Source: Seriola aureovittata
Taxonomy: Eukaryota; Chordata; Actinopteri; Carangiformes; Carangidae
Reading direction: 5' to 3'
Length of the DNA stretch: 64,000 bases
Assembly: GCF_021018895.1 (NCBI RefSeq)
Contig: NC_079378.1
Coordinates: 13,540,160 to 13,604,159 of the forward strand
Under the pieces are notes generated by a model. The model was given only the letters and a program-made list of their open reading frames with translations. It was not told where the DNA came from and ran no database searches. The position numbers were made by a program, and so were the translations under genes. Shown piece by piece: positions 12,811-26,265 of the stretch (the stretch's first letter is position 1; every line of letters begins with the position of its first letter).

Positions 12811-14413
12811 TCAATGCCTGTCACATCAGAACCTTCTCTCATAAACAGACAGTTTAATGAACAAACTTGGTGTTTCTCACGGAGCACAACCATAATTGAT
12901 TTATTTAATTTTTTTGTTATGTTTTTTTTTGTCTTTATAAGTTAATTTGTTTAGGTAATTTTTTGTTTTTGTTTGTCTTTGTTGTGTCTTCAGTTTGGCT
13001 CTGTGGTGTGAACAAGCTTCACTGAACTTGTCAATGTGTTTTTTCTATGTATTTTTTTTAATAGTTTCTTCTTGATGATAATTATTTTTTGTCCTTTACA
13101 TTTGAAGTATTTTGGATGTGCATGCTCTACACCTTTTGTAAACCTTATGCAATGGCAAACCTGTAATAACAGTCTGCACTGTAACTACTAGTGGACTCAA
13201 AAGATGGCCCTCAGAGTTGACACTCAGCTGAATGGGGATAGACAGACTGTTCAGGTGTACTGTCTCTGTACTACTCTGGGCTCATTGTTGCCACAATACC
13301 TCACTGTATTGTAGCTGGCTGGAGATCAGTAGGACTAGAAACATGGACACAGATGAAATATTAGGTATGTATACTGATAAAATGCTTTCTATTCCTATGC
13401 TGAATAGTCCTGAATATCAGTGATGCTAACACAACATATAATTTAAATGTAACACCAGAGACAGGAAACTCTCAATGTGCGTCATTCTAAAAAGGATAAG
13501 GCTGGTGATATTCTGTACTTTTGTTTTAGGGATTTTTTGACAAATCGCATGAAAACACCAAATGTTGGTCCATCTCTTAACACTTTTTGACTTCTGACCC
13601 CAGGCCATTTGTTCCTACTGAACATACAAATCTTAAAAAACAGGTCAAAGAGGCTATATATGTTTCTAAAACAGCCAGATACTAGTTTTCAGCAAACATG
13701 ACTCAAACAGGAATGAATAGTGCATTTGTTGGGGACTTCTTTCAGCTGCAGATGGATACACATTTTATGCTCTAATAAGTTTATAGCAGAAAGATGGAGT
13801 TTGTGGGGTTGAATCTGCAAAGCATGTCATCCAACGTAATGATGTGTCTCACTGATGTGTTTGTAACAGTTTGTTGACAACAATTGAGCTCTATATCACA
13901 AAGGAATAAGATATACAGTGTCAGACCTTCGATGACACAGACAGGATAAATTTATTGTTTTGGTTTTGGTCTTTACATGGATCTGTTGACAGTAAGAATA
14001 TGTAATATCAACAAAATTATGTCATTTATGTGACAAGATCTGTCTTCCTGTTTGCAGAATGATAGGTGATCAGTATAAGACATTTAATTTCATATTCAGA
14101 AAAAAAAAAAAAAGACTAAAAGCCTTGGAATTCAATTAGTTTTGCAGGTATTTGGTCTTAAACCAAAGTTCAAAATGTTGATCTATTGGTGGTGCCACAC
14201 GTTATACAGTTTATCCTACTGCATTTCATATCAATGCATCGAATAATTGACATTTCCCTCTGGAACAAAGTGTTCGATGGTAAAGGTACATAATTCCCCT
14301 TGCTTTAGAAAATAATGGGACCTCTCATTGATGGAGGGATATCAGTATAAATTAAGTAGAACAGTTATGTAAAACATTAAACCACTAAAGAAAGGCTTTG
14401 TTTACTTAATTTC
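12810..14413. other. Spacer between CCDC15 and PSMG1, with inverted family A copies
   Basis: No exon-like signals. A family A head lies on the plus strand at about 13485-13560 ('ggctggtgatattctgtact'). A longer minus-strand copy spans about 13735-14010: 'ctttcagctgcagatggata', 'cactgatgtgtttgtaacag', 'caattgagctctatatcaca' and 'atctgttgacag'. The pair forms an inverted arrangement. A short poly(A) run is at 14100-14113. Confidence 0.5.
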
Positions 14414-14419
14414 TTTATT
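14414..14419 (-). terminator. PSMG1 poly(A) signal
   Basis: A canonical AATAAA on the minus strand, 72 bases past the PSMG1 stop codon at 14491, with nothing closer. Confidence 0.65.
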
Positions 14420-14490
14420 AAAAAATGACAGTATTTTATGAGAGGAAAATAGAATTAATTTGCACCGCTCATTGTGCAAAATGGCCATTT

Positions 14491-17400
14491 TCAGATATAA
14501 AGATTACTCTGGATGTCGGTGGTTTTGACAAACTTACGAAGGACGTCTGTGCTTGGAGACGACACCAACTGAGGAGAGAAAAAAATGCAAGGGATTAAAA
14601 TCTTAAAAATCAGTTTAACGGGATAACACTTCAGGTATGTATTAATAGTGATTTAATAAGGCCTCAGTCGCTTCCCTATCACCATGTTGGGTAGCAAAAC
14701 TTACAAATAGCTTCTTTGAACGCCTTTAACTTTGTTTCGAAAAAGTGCAACATAAATATAATTTGTTTTATGATTATTGAGGATGTTGATGAATTCATCT
14801 GATACATATTGCATCATTTGCTGAAAACGATAACTTCCTCCTCAAGCCCTGACCCCTTGCTCATGGCTGCTTGCGACTCCTAAGGTGCTACATAATATGA
14901 AGAGCAGAGCGCACAGCAATGGATTATTGCACTATGTGTCAAAGCTTGTTATAGTTCTGGCCACAACTCAATTTGTGATGTGAAAACAAAATTTGATGAA
15001 TGAATGGTAATTTTCTCCATTGTCAACGTTCCATGACTCACTGTTTGGAGAAGTTCTACAATTTTGCTCGGCATAAAACTCTCCGCATTGGAAAGTATTT
15101 GTTTTTTTAATAAAAAGTTGATGGTACAATCGTACATAAAAACGTCATGGGAGTAGATTAACTATGATGCCCAAGGTGCATTTGGCCAAGAAACATCCAA
15201 TCACAGAGCTAACTCTGTTATGTACTGCGCTAATAACAGCACTTTCCTCACAAATTCTGTTCTGAATCCCTCCTCTGACTGGATTTTTCTCCAAGCTGAA
15301 CCAGCGCCAAACTGGCACTGGCACCAGCCAAGAACCAGAAGCACAACTCAGTGTTGACAATTCTTTCAAGATGTTAGTCATTGTGTGCATCTTTCATTCA
15401 CTTTAGATATCTGCCAAACTTTAAATGAGTGGAGCATCTGCTCTATTCCTCTTTCTGACCACTCTGACCTTTTCGAAAGCCCCTTCAGATATAAAAAGAA
15501 AAGCACCTCACCTGTATGGACTTCCCAAGCTTGGTTAGTGCAGGCTTGTAGGTCTCCATGGTGACAGAGTCAGGGCCAATGACATCACTGTAACACTGGT
15601 AAACAACAGTGGCGATTCGGTGGACCTGGCAGTGGTTCAGTACTGATGAAACAGCACAAAGTAGAAGAATGCAAAGTTATCTGATGATTACACAATGACA
15701 GAAGACCAGACAGTTTGACATGAGGTGTGAGTCCTCAGTGACCAAGGCTCAAGTTCTTTATCCTGATGATACATCCATTTAATTGGACTGTCAATGTCTT
15801 TAAGTGCACCTGCATGAAAATGACTGAATCAGGATGCAAGACTGTGTGTTCTCAATGAGTGGTGCGGAGCCTAATGGTGCTGCATTTCATTCAATTGGCA
15901 GATGCTTTTTTCCAAAGCCAGTTACAGTTTTTCCCCATGTACACACATCAGGAGCAATTTGGGGTTCAAGGACACTTCAAAATAAAGAGTAGAGAATCAA
16001 ACCCGGCTACAGCTGGATTTCTAACCTTCAGTATTTTGGTTCATTAATTCATAGAAAGCTTTGACGACAGCCAGTGGAAGGTCTGCAGTGTAATGTCTTT
16101 TCTTGATGTGTGTAAGTGAAAAGAAGAAGACTACCAAACCCTTTTTCAACTTGCTTCAAGTTGTCTTGCTTCAATATCAACAACCTCTACTGGCATTAGA
16201 CACTTTGAGGAGCAGCCCACAATGACAAACACATGGTATCTAGGACTTTTGTTAGTAAAGGTGGAAAGGAGTCAATGATGCACAGAATTAACAAAGTCAA
16301 CTAATCCAACCTTTTTTTTTTTTTCTTTTTTTTTTTAAATTGGTTGTCTTGTTGTTGAAACTTTTAAGCACACCATAATGTCATTTTAGGCTAACACCTT
16401 AAAAGCTCTGAACTGAGATTTCTAGGATTCAGACTGTGAAGCTAATGTTACCTTAACCAGCTACAGGAAAGATCTGTCAGTATGATGTCAAGCTTACCAG
16501 AAATTTGTCATTATTAACATAATATGTTGACTGTGTAGCTGTTACCATTGAATATAAAGAACACTTTTATTAATTTTAATATTATTGAGTAATGTCAGGG
16601 TCTAACTTCATCTGGTTAAATGTGAGTTCAACTGGTCAGTTTTTCTATAGAGCACTAAGTAGTTTATTTATGTTGAATTTCCCTAAGTCTGGAAAAAAAA
16701 GAACCCTGAGAGACCTGAAACAAGCTGCATTATCTTCTTATTATTCTGTTCAATTCAATTCAATTGATACAAATGTATGTTGTTTCATACTGTGTATACA
16801 ACAAATACAATTGTACACATTACAACTTTACATTAAACATTTAAAAAGTGACACCTAACTGAACAACATGCAGAGCTATGACAGACAAGTGTGTTTGTGT
16901 TTACAAGTGTGATAGAGAAAAAGAGAAAAACCTAACCAGCAGATACCAAGCAAAGTGAGTTGGAGAAGTTGAGACACCTGAATTGGTGAAACTGAAAGTG
17001 TACAATAGTAGTACCTGCAGCCGAAAGTCCAGTAATTATGTTGGGTTGCTCCAGTGACTGGCAGACAGGCTGACCACTGAATGTACCGGTGTGCAGAGCG
17101 CGCAGGAAGGGAGCAGAGCTAGTGCACAGATAGTCTGCTGTCTTGTAATCAGCCATAGAGCTGTCTGACAACACAGTCACATTCAGCTCTCTGTTCTGCA
17201 GACAGTCAAAAACCTACAAGACACATAGAGACATGGATTCAACAAGTAGTTAGAAATATGCTGCAGAGATTCTGGCTCATGTTGACATGATAACATCATA
17301 CAATTGCTGCAGATTTGTTGACTGAGCTGGATGTTTTTTTGTTTCTTGCACCATTTTCTGTAAACACTAAACTGTGTGAAAATTCAGGAGATCAGCAGTT

Positions 17401-20400
17401 TCTGAGACGCTAAAACCAGACCATCTCACACCAACAATCATTCCACGCTCAAAGTCATTTAAGATCACATCTCTTCCCCATTCTGATGTTTGGTCTGAAC
17501 AACAAAGTCTGCATGCACATCACAGAGTTGCTGCTACATGATTGCCTAATTAGATATTTGCAAGCAGGTGTATGAGAGCACCTCATAAAGTGGCCACTGA
17601 GTGTTCATGTAATGAGAATTAGGCTGTTGACAGTGAAGTAGCTCAATTAGTCTGTGTGTGTGAGCAACACTAAAAATTATGTACAGGACAATGATTATGT
17701 GGATGATATAATCGTGGTTAAGTCCTCATGTTGCTTGTGCCTCATGAATGTAAGAAAACAAACCTGTGCATGGTTATAAATCCTGTATGTTTGCAGGCTG
17801 AGGAGGGGAAACTGCCCTAATCTCTTCTGCATAACATCATCATTTAATCACAGTGCCATCGAACTGGTTTTGTTGTATAAACGTACCTTTTCTGTCCACT
17901 GAAAAAGCTGGTCTTCTGCAATGTAGCAAGTCGCTTGGCATATCAAAACCTTCAGGGAAAAGAATGCAAAAGACTTTTCATTCAACAGTTGTGGATCAAA
18001 GGCATACTTGTGTCTGTCTGTGTAGTTAAAGTCAAAGAGAGGAAGTTCCATTTTCATGGGGGTCACGAACAGCTCAAGCATCGCTCCAACAGTTTGTTTT
18101 TTTCCTGAGCTTGACATTCGCTTTGCCTGTCTGTGTGGTATTTTCATGTAGTGTAGTGCAGCGCCCAAAACAGGAGAGACAGTGGGAGTTTCATTCAAAT
18201 GAGGTAGCACAAAGAGAGGTGTTGTATTTTGGTGAAAACTGTATGAGGTTATGCTAGGAGAGACAGCCACAAAGTCACTCAGCTGGCAATCTGTTGAGTT
18301 TGTCAACAAGGGAAAACTAAACACTTGGAGGAAATGCATCACAACTATGGATATCTAAATATATAATTAAACTATTTTAATTTAACACAACTAATGGGGC
18401 CTTAGCTGCATACCATACTAGGAGCATTTTCAGTCAGTACAGAAAAAAATGCCCCAAAAATACATGAAACACTCACACACTCTCTCTAACCTATAGGTGC
18501 ATTTAAATCAACCTTAAAAATTAGGGTTACGATAACCTGAATTTCAGTAAACCAGTAATCTATAAATGAATGGGTGACTGTCTCAGTATCCACTGTCCTC
18601 AGCTGCTTTACATTTTATGAAAGTCTTCTCCTTCAGCTCATTAAATCTCTGCAGCCATCTGAAGGATAAACCTGAAGCTTCCTCAGCAGCACAGTGCTAT
18701 CACGCACAGGTGCTCACTGTGTTAATTAAACCACATGCAAATGACACTATGCTGATAGAAAATAACCACATACACCTCTGCACGCATCAGACTGGTCGGT
18801 TATAACTCTGTATTATGACAGTTTATCCGAGAAACGCTGAGATGGCGGATTACTAAGGCTCATTAATCCTGTGTGTCATGGCCTACTTTCCAACTTTTAG
18901 AGCTGAAGTGGGGTTTCATGTTTTATTCCTGAAATACATCACTGTGCAAACGCTACTCTATCACATCAGTTATACATGATGTGAACATTTATAAAATGAG
19001 ATACAGTAGACCTGAGACTGAAATAGTATTTGATTGGTGCTATCATATAAATGGATTCAACAAATGCATTGTTTCTGTCTGCATTCCTTATATTTGTACA
19101 TAAATGTATACAGCTTTTTCCTCTAATCTGTTGCCTGTATGTACCATGACAATGATCTGAGTACAGCCATGTTCTCTTTATATATAAGATACAGAATTAT
19201 AAGGTGGTCAGGGGCAAACACATTAAACTCAATGATTATTGAGTTTACAATAACCTGGTGCTTTCTGTGGTACTAATAGCAGACACATTTTGAAGTGATG
19301 TTCTCAGGTATTTTGCTCGTTGTGTCACTCACTGACGGGTTGTCCTTGTGTCTGTAGAAAACACATGCTGACTCCTCGCTCGTTTGCCCGGTTACAGCCC
19401 GGCTCCTCTCGTTCCACACTGATGCATGTCCCACTGCACGCCAGTTTGCAGAGGCGAGTACGTACACCGACAAAAACCCTGTGAAGACAGATCCTCTCAG
19501 CAAAGTGCGTTTTTCTTTTCATAGATTACATATTTTACATGGTGACACTTTTATGTTTTAATGGCTGTTTTCTATCCAGCGTGTCATCACATAAAATCTG
19601 AAGAGACAGACGGGCCTGCATTAAAGTTATAGACCTTTTGTCATAGTGGACAATGAAAAAGTGTAACTACTATCAATTAGAGCAGAAACAATGAATGGAT
19701 TAATCGAATAGTTGATCAACAGAAAATTAGTAGGCAACTATTTTGATACTCAAGTAATTTCTTTCTAGCAAATCTGCCATACATTCATTGGTTTTAGCCT
19801 CTCAACTATGATTATTTTCTGTCCTACATAACAAGTAATCTGAGACTTGTGTTTTACAAAATTGTGATCAACATTATCCACTATTTTCTGACAGTTTATA
19901 GACTTATTAATTAATTAATTGAGAAAATAATTAGCAGATTAACCAAAAATTTAAATAATGGGCTGTAGCCCTACTATTACTAATGGCTGGCTGCATTACA
20001 TTTACAGTGTGTGTGTGGTGCTCCAGGCCCACGTCTTGCTGGTTTACTGACAAACCAGATGGGTCGGACTCATCGTCAGACTTAGCAATCACAGCTGTGC
20101 TTTTCCTGCTGTGTGACAGGTCTGTAATAACGGCACATCAACAAACAGAACCTGAATATAAGCACTAACAGTGCATATTATCACAAGAGAAAAACCATGT
20201 GTGTCATGGCACAGCTGAGAAATACATAATTAACTCTTTTACACAAGACAAATACATGCAGCCCAGCATAGGAAATAGTTTAACAGGTTACAGGAATAAA
20301 TCAACTTTCACAGTTACACTTATTTTCTTTCCTTCTGATTTTCCAAGAGTGAAATGATGAACATCAATCATTAGCTGCAACTAAGAATTATTTTCTTTTT

Positions 20401-22802
20401 TTTCTTTGATCAAACATCTATAAAATGCCAGAAAATAATAAAAACTTTCTATCTGATCAACAGTCCCATATCCAAAAATATTCTGTTTATTATAATGGGT
20501 GAATGCATTAAATTATCACCTCTAAGAAGATAGAATCAGCAAATATTTGATTTGCTTAAAAAGCAATTATCAATAATATTAAAATTTTTCCATTAACAAA
20601 ATAGTTGCATATTAATTTTCTGTTGATGAACTAATCAATTAATGAACTAATCATTCCAGCTTTATATAAATCTCATGTCTATGTGTTAAGTATGAAGTTG
20701 GAGTCGAGATGTGGTTAGCTTAGCTAAGCATAAACACTGGAAGCAGGAGCTAGCTGACTCTGTTAAGTTAAAAAATATATATGTCCACCACCTATAAAGC
20801 TGAATAATTTACATGTTGTATCTTATCCTGTTTACATTTCTGCTCAAGAACAAATTAAACAAATGATATACAAGGTGTTATTTTAGTTAGTTGCTTATGT
20901 TGTTAGTTATTTATATATTATCTATTGGTAATATAAAATACTGATAGGTGCCTTTTAATGTTCTTTAGATATTTAAATTTCACTGTTCTACACTGGCCTA
21001 CTGGGGGTGCAACTGTACCACCAGCACCCCTGGTAAAATCAAAATGCTGTATTCAAAATCACATTTTTACCAATCCAACCCTATCCAAAAATAACTTTAC
21101 TCAACAAAATGTTAAACTGTTAAAAACTGTTTAAATCACAAAGAGAACAAATGCTAATATCGAGTTAATGCTAATATCATCAATAGAAACATGTCAACAC
21201 TGATTAAAGACACATTCACAGAGAGATTAAGACAAAAAAACAAAAAAAAACCATCACCATTTAATCCATAAATGTTGAAGGTTTAAAATCTTAGTGTTTA
21301 TTCATGTGCTACTTTTAGAGATTATGTTGAACAAATTACGTGCATATTGTGAGCATATGATCGCTACACATCTTGGCATCTTTAAAAGCCAAAGTAAAAA
21401 CATTTTTGGAAATTTTTGCTGTTACTCATCGGCAGCGCTACTGTCAATGGAATCATCTATGTTCCAATTTCCACAAAGCGATCATTAATGTTTCAATTGA
21501 TCTTTAGTATTACTGAGTGTGCTGTTTGAAGGACTCATCACAGGTAGCATACAAGAGCCACTTACTAGCAGCGTTGTGTCCAACAGCAAGGATGAAGTCT
21601 GAGCACTGCAATTTGTTTCCAGATTTTAGCGATTCAGAGACTTCAGGGCTCCAGTGCAGATGAACTTCCCTGATGAACAGTGATGTGGGTTAGAGCAGTA
21701 TGAATAGTTTTGGAAAACAGTGCAACTAAATTTTCAATTCTATTGAACACAATCTGAGACATAGAAATAGAATAGAAATGCAGCAGGGCTGTGGCACAAA
21801 ATGAGGAGTACAAGGAACCAAGTAATCACCATTAGTTTCTTATTATATTTATATTTTATATTTCCATGCAGATTTCTACAGTAGATTTATCTGCATAGTC
21901 TACTTATCCAATTTAAACTAGTAGTATTATTATTTTCTATACAGAGACACTTTTTGGTGTTCTTGTTGTCATGGCCCTCTTGGGAGATGGTCCAGTGTAA
22001 AAAAAAAAAAAGAAAAAAAAAAAAAAGAAAAGATAAATACTTGTAATTCCATACTTATGTATTAATTTTGTATCTCTAATAAAAAGAAAATAATACATAA
22101 TAAAAGATCCTCTTCAAACCATATGGCCACAAAAACCAGAACACCCTAGCAAGTGGTGTACATTTACTCATGGACTGCACTTGGGAACAACTTGGAGGTA
22201 TTTTATACGTGAGTATTTCCAGTTTGTCAATTTATCTTCTTTTTAGTTCTACTCATTTCAGATAGAAAAATATTACTTTTTACTCTATTTGTTTAACAGC
22301 TGTAGTCAAGGCTGGATTACCAACTGGACAAAGTGGGCAGACACCCAGGGCCCCCCAAAGCCCCAGGTTTACTGTGGAGGAATCGGTGTGCGGTAATTTA
22401 CCTGTAATTTTGTTTGAGCATCATGAACTGCCATGCTAACGGTCTTCAATTTCATGTGTCATGATGGCTAGCAAGAGCCGACAGACGTCTATAATGGTGA
22501 GGCGTGTGGTTCAAAACAGTAAAGAAATCCGAGGATGGGAGCGGCATTCAAATTGACAGTTAAAAGATAATTCACTGTTTATTTCACTGGAAGTTTCACT
22601 GCTTTATTTACTGTAACACTTCCATGCGTTCTGACTTATCGCTTCCTGCATCTGCATGCTAGCTGGCTAACGTTATTTACCTCTTTTCCTCCAGCTCTCT
22701 GCGAATTTGTTCGTCTTCTTCGTTTTCATCGAGGTCATCGTCGTCGTCTTCTTCCACGGCCCGAGAATAGGCCGACAAAACTTCACCGAAAAACGTCGCC
22801 AT
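14491..22802 (-). CDS. psmg1: Proteasome assembly chaperone 1, with a 1-base frameshift in exon 6
   Basis: PSMG1 (PAC1) pairs with PSMG2 and helps the alpha ring of the 20S proteasome form. Seven minus-strand exons: 22802-22681, 21669-21566, 19478-19333, 17949-17887, 17213-17015, 15643-15512 and 14568-14491. The product starts MATFFGEV and then an acidic run, as in vertebrate PSMG1. Later blocks match the family in order: DFILAVGHNAA, TCYIAEDQLFQWTEK, SAPFLRALHTG, LEQPNIITGL and the C-terminal TDIQSNLYI. Without the extra base the length would be 280 residues, close to the mammalian 288. Exon 6 carries one surplus base at 15600/15601: the frame reads ...RIATVV and then TAA, whereas dropping one t gives ...VVYQCYSDV as expected. 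As written the protein ends at residue 225. Every other splice phase fits, so a sequence error, a heterozygous allele or recent damage are all possible. Confidence 0.9.
15862..16025 (+). repeat. SINE-like dispersed repeat
   Basis: Carries phrases of a widespread fish repeat in the usual order: 'ggcagatgctttt', 'tccaaagccagttaca', 'caggagcaatttggggttca', 'aggacacttc' and 'gaatcaaaccc'. Lies in the PSMG1 intron upstream of exon 6. Confidence 0.55.
17330..17605 (+). repeat. Dispersed transposon-derived repeat
   Basis: Contains 'ggagatcagcagtttctgag', 'caccaacaatcattccacgc', 'caaagtcatttaagatcaca' and ends 'cataaagtggcc' then 'actgagtgt'. This order of phrases is very common in fish genomes. Family not assigned. 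It lies in the intron between PSMG1 exons 4 and 5. Confidence 0.55.
19676..20660. repeat. Dispersed repeat family C, two copies
   Basis: AT-rich stretches at about 19676-19960 and 20370-20660 share runs such as 'gattaatcgaatagttgatc', 'attaattgagaaaataatt' and 'gatgaactaatcaatta', with cores of taatcgattaat type. Similar copies lie at about 49845-50070, 61480-61700 and 62965-63120. Both copies sit in the PSMG1 intron upstream of exon 3. Confidence 0.45.
21997..22035. repeat. Interrupted poly(A) tract
   Basis: About 39 bases of A broken by single G residues. May be a retroelement tail; no body was identified next to it. Confidence 0.5.
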
Positions 22803-23145
22803 GAGCACTGTCTTTCCAAAGAAAACCGAAAGTTTGGCTAGTGATTCAGACCAGACCTACTGCCATGACATACATCCGCCACTTCCGCCTGCGACAACAC
22901 GCCTTCAGAATAAAAGCCTGAACCCAACCCTGGAATACTTCACAATAAATGCACAAGTTCCACAAATCCCGACCAAGATAAGACTTTATTGATCTCCAGG
23001 GTATGCGAAATAAAATTTAACGGGAGAACAAAAAACAGGCCAACAGGTAATGTAAGGAACTACTTGAATTAAATAAATAAGAAAAAAGGAAGAAACATTA
23101 CACATTAAAACATATATCAGAGATATACGTATGTATGCTTGGCAG

Positions 23146-23255
23146 ATATTATATTATATTATATTATATTATATTATATTATATTATATTATATTATATT
23201 ATATTATATTATATTATATTATATTATATTATATTATATTATATTATATTATATT
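23146..23255. repeat. (ATATT)n pentanucleotide array
   Basis: 22 perfect copies of a 5-base unit. An open frame across it encodes a low-complexity I/L/Y repeat and is an artefact. Confidence 0.98.
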
Positions 23256-24439
23256 AATCTCATTACCTCTCATTACCTTCTGCTGAACTATAAAATGTAT
23301 TTTTACACAGAGGGAGGACTGTGCAATCCTATTAGGATGGGATCTTTTCGGGGGGCTATGATGAATTTGAAGATGTGAAGCTTTCCTTTAACCATAATTT
23401 CCATCATGATGAAAAAAAAAAGATCTGACTAAATATTTCAAATGCACAGAAATACCTTCAGCTCAAGCACACTGTCCATGCATACAGAGAGGTGCAACAC
23501 CAGTCGCTTCACACGGTGCCGATGAGAGGCTCAAAGCCCAAGGCTGTATGCATGAGTACTGCCTGCCCGACATATTTGAGCCTGAGTTGTTCACTTAAAT
23601 CAATGAATGATTCAAGGCTGAGGCTCTCCAGTGGATTCACATTGTGCGTGGTTATACAATGCATAGGGGCTCGAATATGACTAACAATTAGTGTAGGAAT
23701 GCTTGATGTGCTATTTTAGGCCCTTGTGCCAATCAAGAGTAAACTTGACACACCACATGACTCCACCAGCTTCTTACTGGTAATACATAATTAACATGAG
23801 TGAAAAAAGGAGGAAAACATCATTTCTAAAGGATGCTGGCAGATCATCTTCAGTTGTATAGCCAGATAGAAACATAAGCCAAGTCATGTTAGGGCAAATT
23901 GGCCTCAAGTTGACTGCAGAACATCCATCCTTTCCATTGTATTGTATAATTCATTTTCCGGTAAGCTGTGCCCTGGGAGATGAGGGACAAACAGAAATGT
24001 GATGACATCAGCACGGCCATAAACATACTTCATTGTCACCAGAAAATGCCTAGTGTTGGAAAGACAAATTGGATTGCAGGGCAAAGCCTGGAGTAGAATA
24101 GAGAGTAAGCTCTATTACCAGTGCAGTGCAATAATGTAGCAGGAGGCCATAAAGTAACAGCAGAAAGGCTCCCTGTCACAAAATGGAGCAACATGCTTGG
24201 AGGAAGCTTCAGGCTGCTGTTAACATAATTGATAGTAGAGAGGCGAGAGGGAGGAAGAGTAGGATGGAAAACCTCCAGGCTCAGGACAACAAGAGAGGAA
24301 TGTCAACAACAGGACAAACAGGGAATGTCACCACAACACTGACCATCAAAGAGTAAATAGGACAAGACTGTCAGAGGACAAAAAAACATCTAGAATGAGC
24401 CTGTCTGTCTTTGCTTTTACCAAATAGCAGCAAGGTCTG

Positions 24440-24800
24440 AGGACTGTGACAGTCCCTCGCTCCATCTGTCTGTCTGTCCTACACTTTGGTCAGGAGCAGC
24501 AGATCCCTCCTACGGGCCAGACTGCCATGCTGGTTGGGACGTGCACAGACATTTTAATGGGCAGTGTTTCAATTACAAAAAGGCTGCCCCCCTCCCCTCC
24601 TCACCCCCCCCTTTCCCCCCCTCATATGATTTATACCGACAGAACACATCCCATCAGTTAAATAATGTGCACGAATTAAGTCATTCAAGGGCACAATTAG
24701 TAATTTGCGCACACAGTTTTTTAAATTTGAAAGCAAATTGAGAACAATAGATTTTCTTGCTGCATGACACCTGCCATGCTCTGCAGAAAAGGGAAGGATT
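24440..24800. promoter_or_regulatory. Candidate conserved non-coding element
   Basis: A unique stretch with several TAAT/ATTA motifs, for example 'cgaattaagtcattcaaggg' and 'cacaattagtaatttgcgca'. It follows a C-rich tract at 24587-24620. No repeat signature and no coding. The unique sequence and clustered homeodomain-type cores suggest an enhancer; conservation cannot be judged here. Confidence 0.25.
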
Positions 24801-26079
24801 TTGATGAACAAATCGACCTTTTTTTCTATTTGCTATACAAAACAAATGCATATATTATACATATATGTAAAGGATAGCAACAGATACTCTGCTTGTCAAC
24901 TCTGTCTTCTGCATCTATTCTCATCCACATCACACCTTGCATCCTCTCTTGCCCCGTTTCCTCACCTGGCACAAGTCTTTCACAGAGGTCATTCAGGAAT
25001 GTAATGAGGTGGAATGCCATAGGGCCCAATTAGCAGTTTATATATTTTCATCTGGTAACACTCAGCTCGTGATTCAAAGTTTGATTTAATTTGTTTCATC
25101 AGGTACAGATGAATGATTCTAACTTTTACTTAAATATAGGAAGCAGTGGAAGAAAACAAGACTATGGTGAACAAGAGAGTAACAACTGGACATTTTAGAG
25201 GAAAGGAGAAATAAATTAAATTGTAGTTTTTGTAAATACTGGGTACCTATGGGATACAGTAATGGGTAACAAAACATCCATAATCATTCCTGTGTAATGT
25301 AAAACGCACACTTTAGTTTTACTCATTAACAAAAGGTTATAGAGGTGTGTAGGAGACAATGAGCTCAATTACACCCACACTACAAGGATTTATTATCATG
25401 TCATCTACTTCATTGTATGATTTGGATTGAGGTATATGGGCTGTAATGTCACATGTGGTTCACATGTTTTTAACAGTATTTTACCAAAATTTTTGTTTTG
25501 TTACCTAGTATTGTATCATGTTGGTAACCAGTGCTTGCAAAAACTATTTAAGACTTTAATCTATATCTCCTTTCCTCTAAAATGTTACTTCCTTGTTCCC
25601 CATAGTTTGGTGTGTTCATCCACCGTACAGAGGAAGCATGACGGAAAAGGGCACAAAGGCCCAAAGAAGAGAGTCTAAGCAATTAATTAAAAGTTAAGGC
25701 GAAAAGATTGTTTTCAAGTTACAACAGAGTCAGACTGACTTTCCAGATAATATTTAATTATTGTGGAGTGTATTGGACACTGCAGCCTCTGGGGGACAGT
25801 GGCAGGGCTTCAGACATTTTTAGGAAATAGAATTTATTAAGCAGGCTTGGTTGCAGACACCTCTTCTCCAGCATTGGAAAAGGTGATGAGGCAGGGGGAT
25901 TCTGAAGCTATCTGACCATCCAACAAGCAGTTCAGAAGGAGTATAAATCCTGCTTACCTCCAATATACATGAAAACTGGAAGGACTGTTAAGAAAACGCA
26001 AGATGAGACAATTCTTTGAGTGTTAAACATTTATTTCCACATTTATACTTGTCGCAGAGAGATGGAGCCTTTCCACGCA

Positions 26080-26265
26080 CACCTATAGCTATTCACCCAT
26101 TGTATCAGAACACCCACAAACACTCACATTTACACATAGGGGCAATTTAAAATGTGCACTCCAGCTCAGCTGCGTGTCAGTGGATTGTGGGAGGAAAGTG
26201 GAGCGCCTGGAGGAATCACAGACACGCAGAGAACATGCAAACCCCACACAGAAAGGATCAGTTGC
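26080..26265 (+). repeat. Common fish interspersed repeat
   Basis: Holds 'actcacatttacacataggg', 'gcaatttaaa', 'gtggattgtgggaggaaagt' and 'gagaacatgcaaaccccaca' in the order seen in a very abundant fish repeat (...ggcaatttagag...gtgggaggaaac...gagaacatgcaaac...). Confidence 0.65.

Noticed and set aside
23139..23378. 79-codon frame rich in I, L and Y
   Set aside because: It is a reading of the (ATATT)n array.
25570..25678. Possible last exon ending GHKGPKKRV on the plus strand
   Set aside because: Has an acceptor-like site and a basic tail but no partner exons, no donor upstream and no family resemblance.
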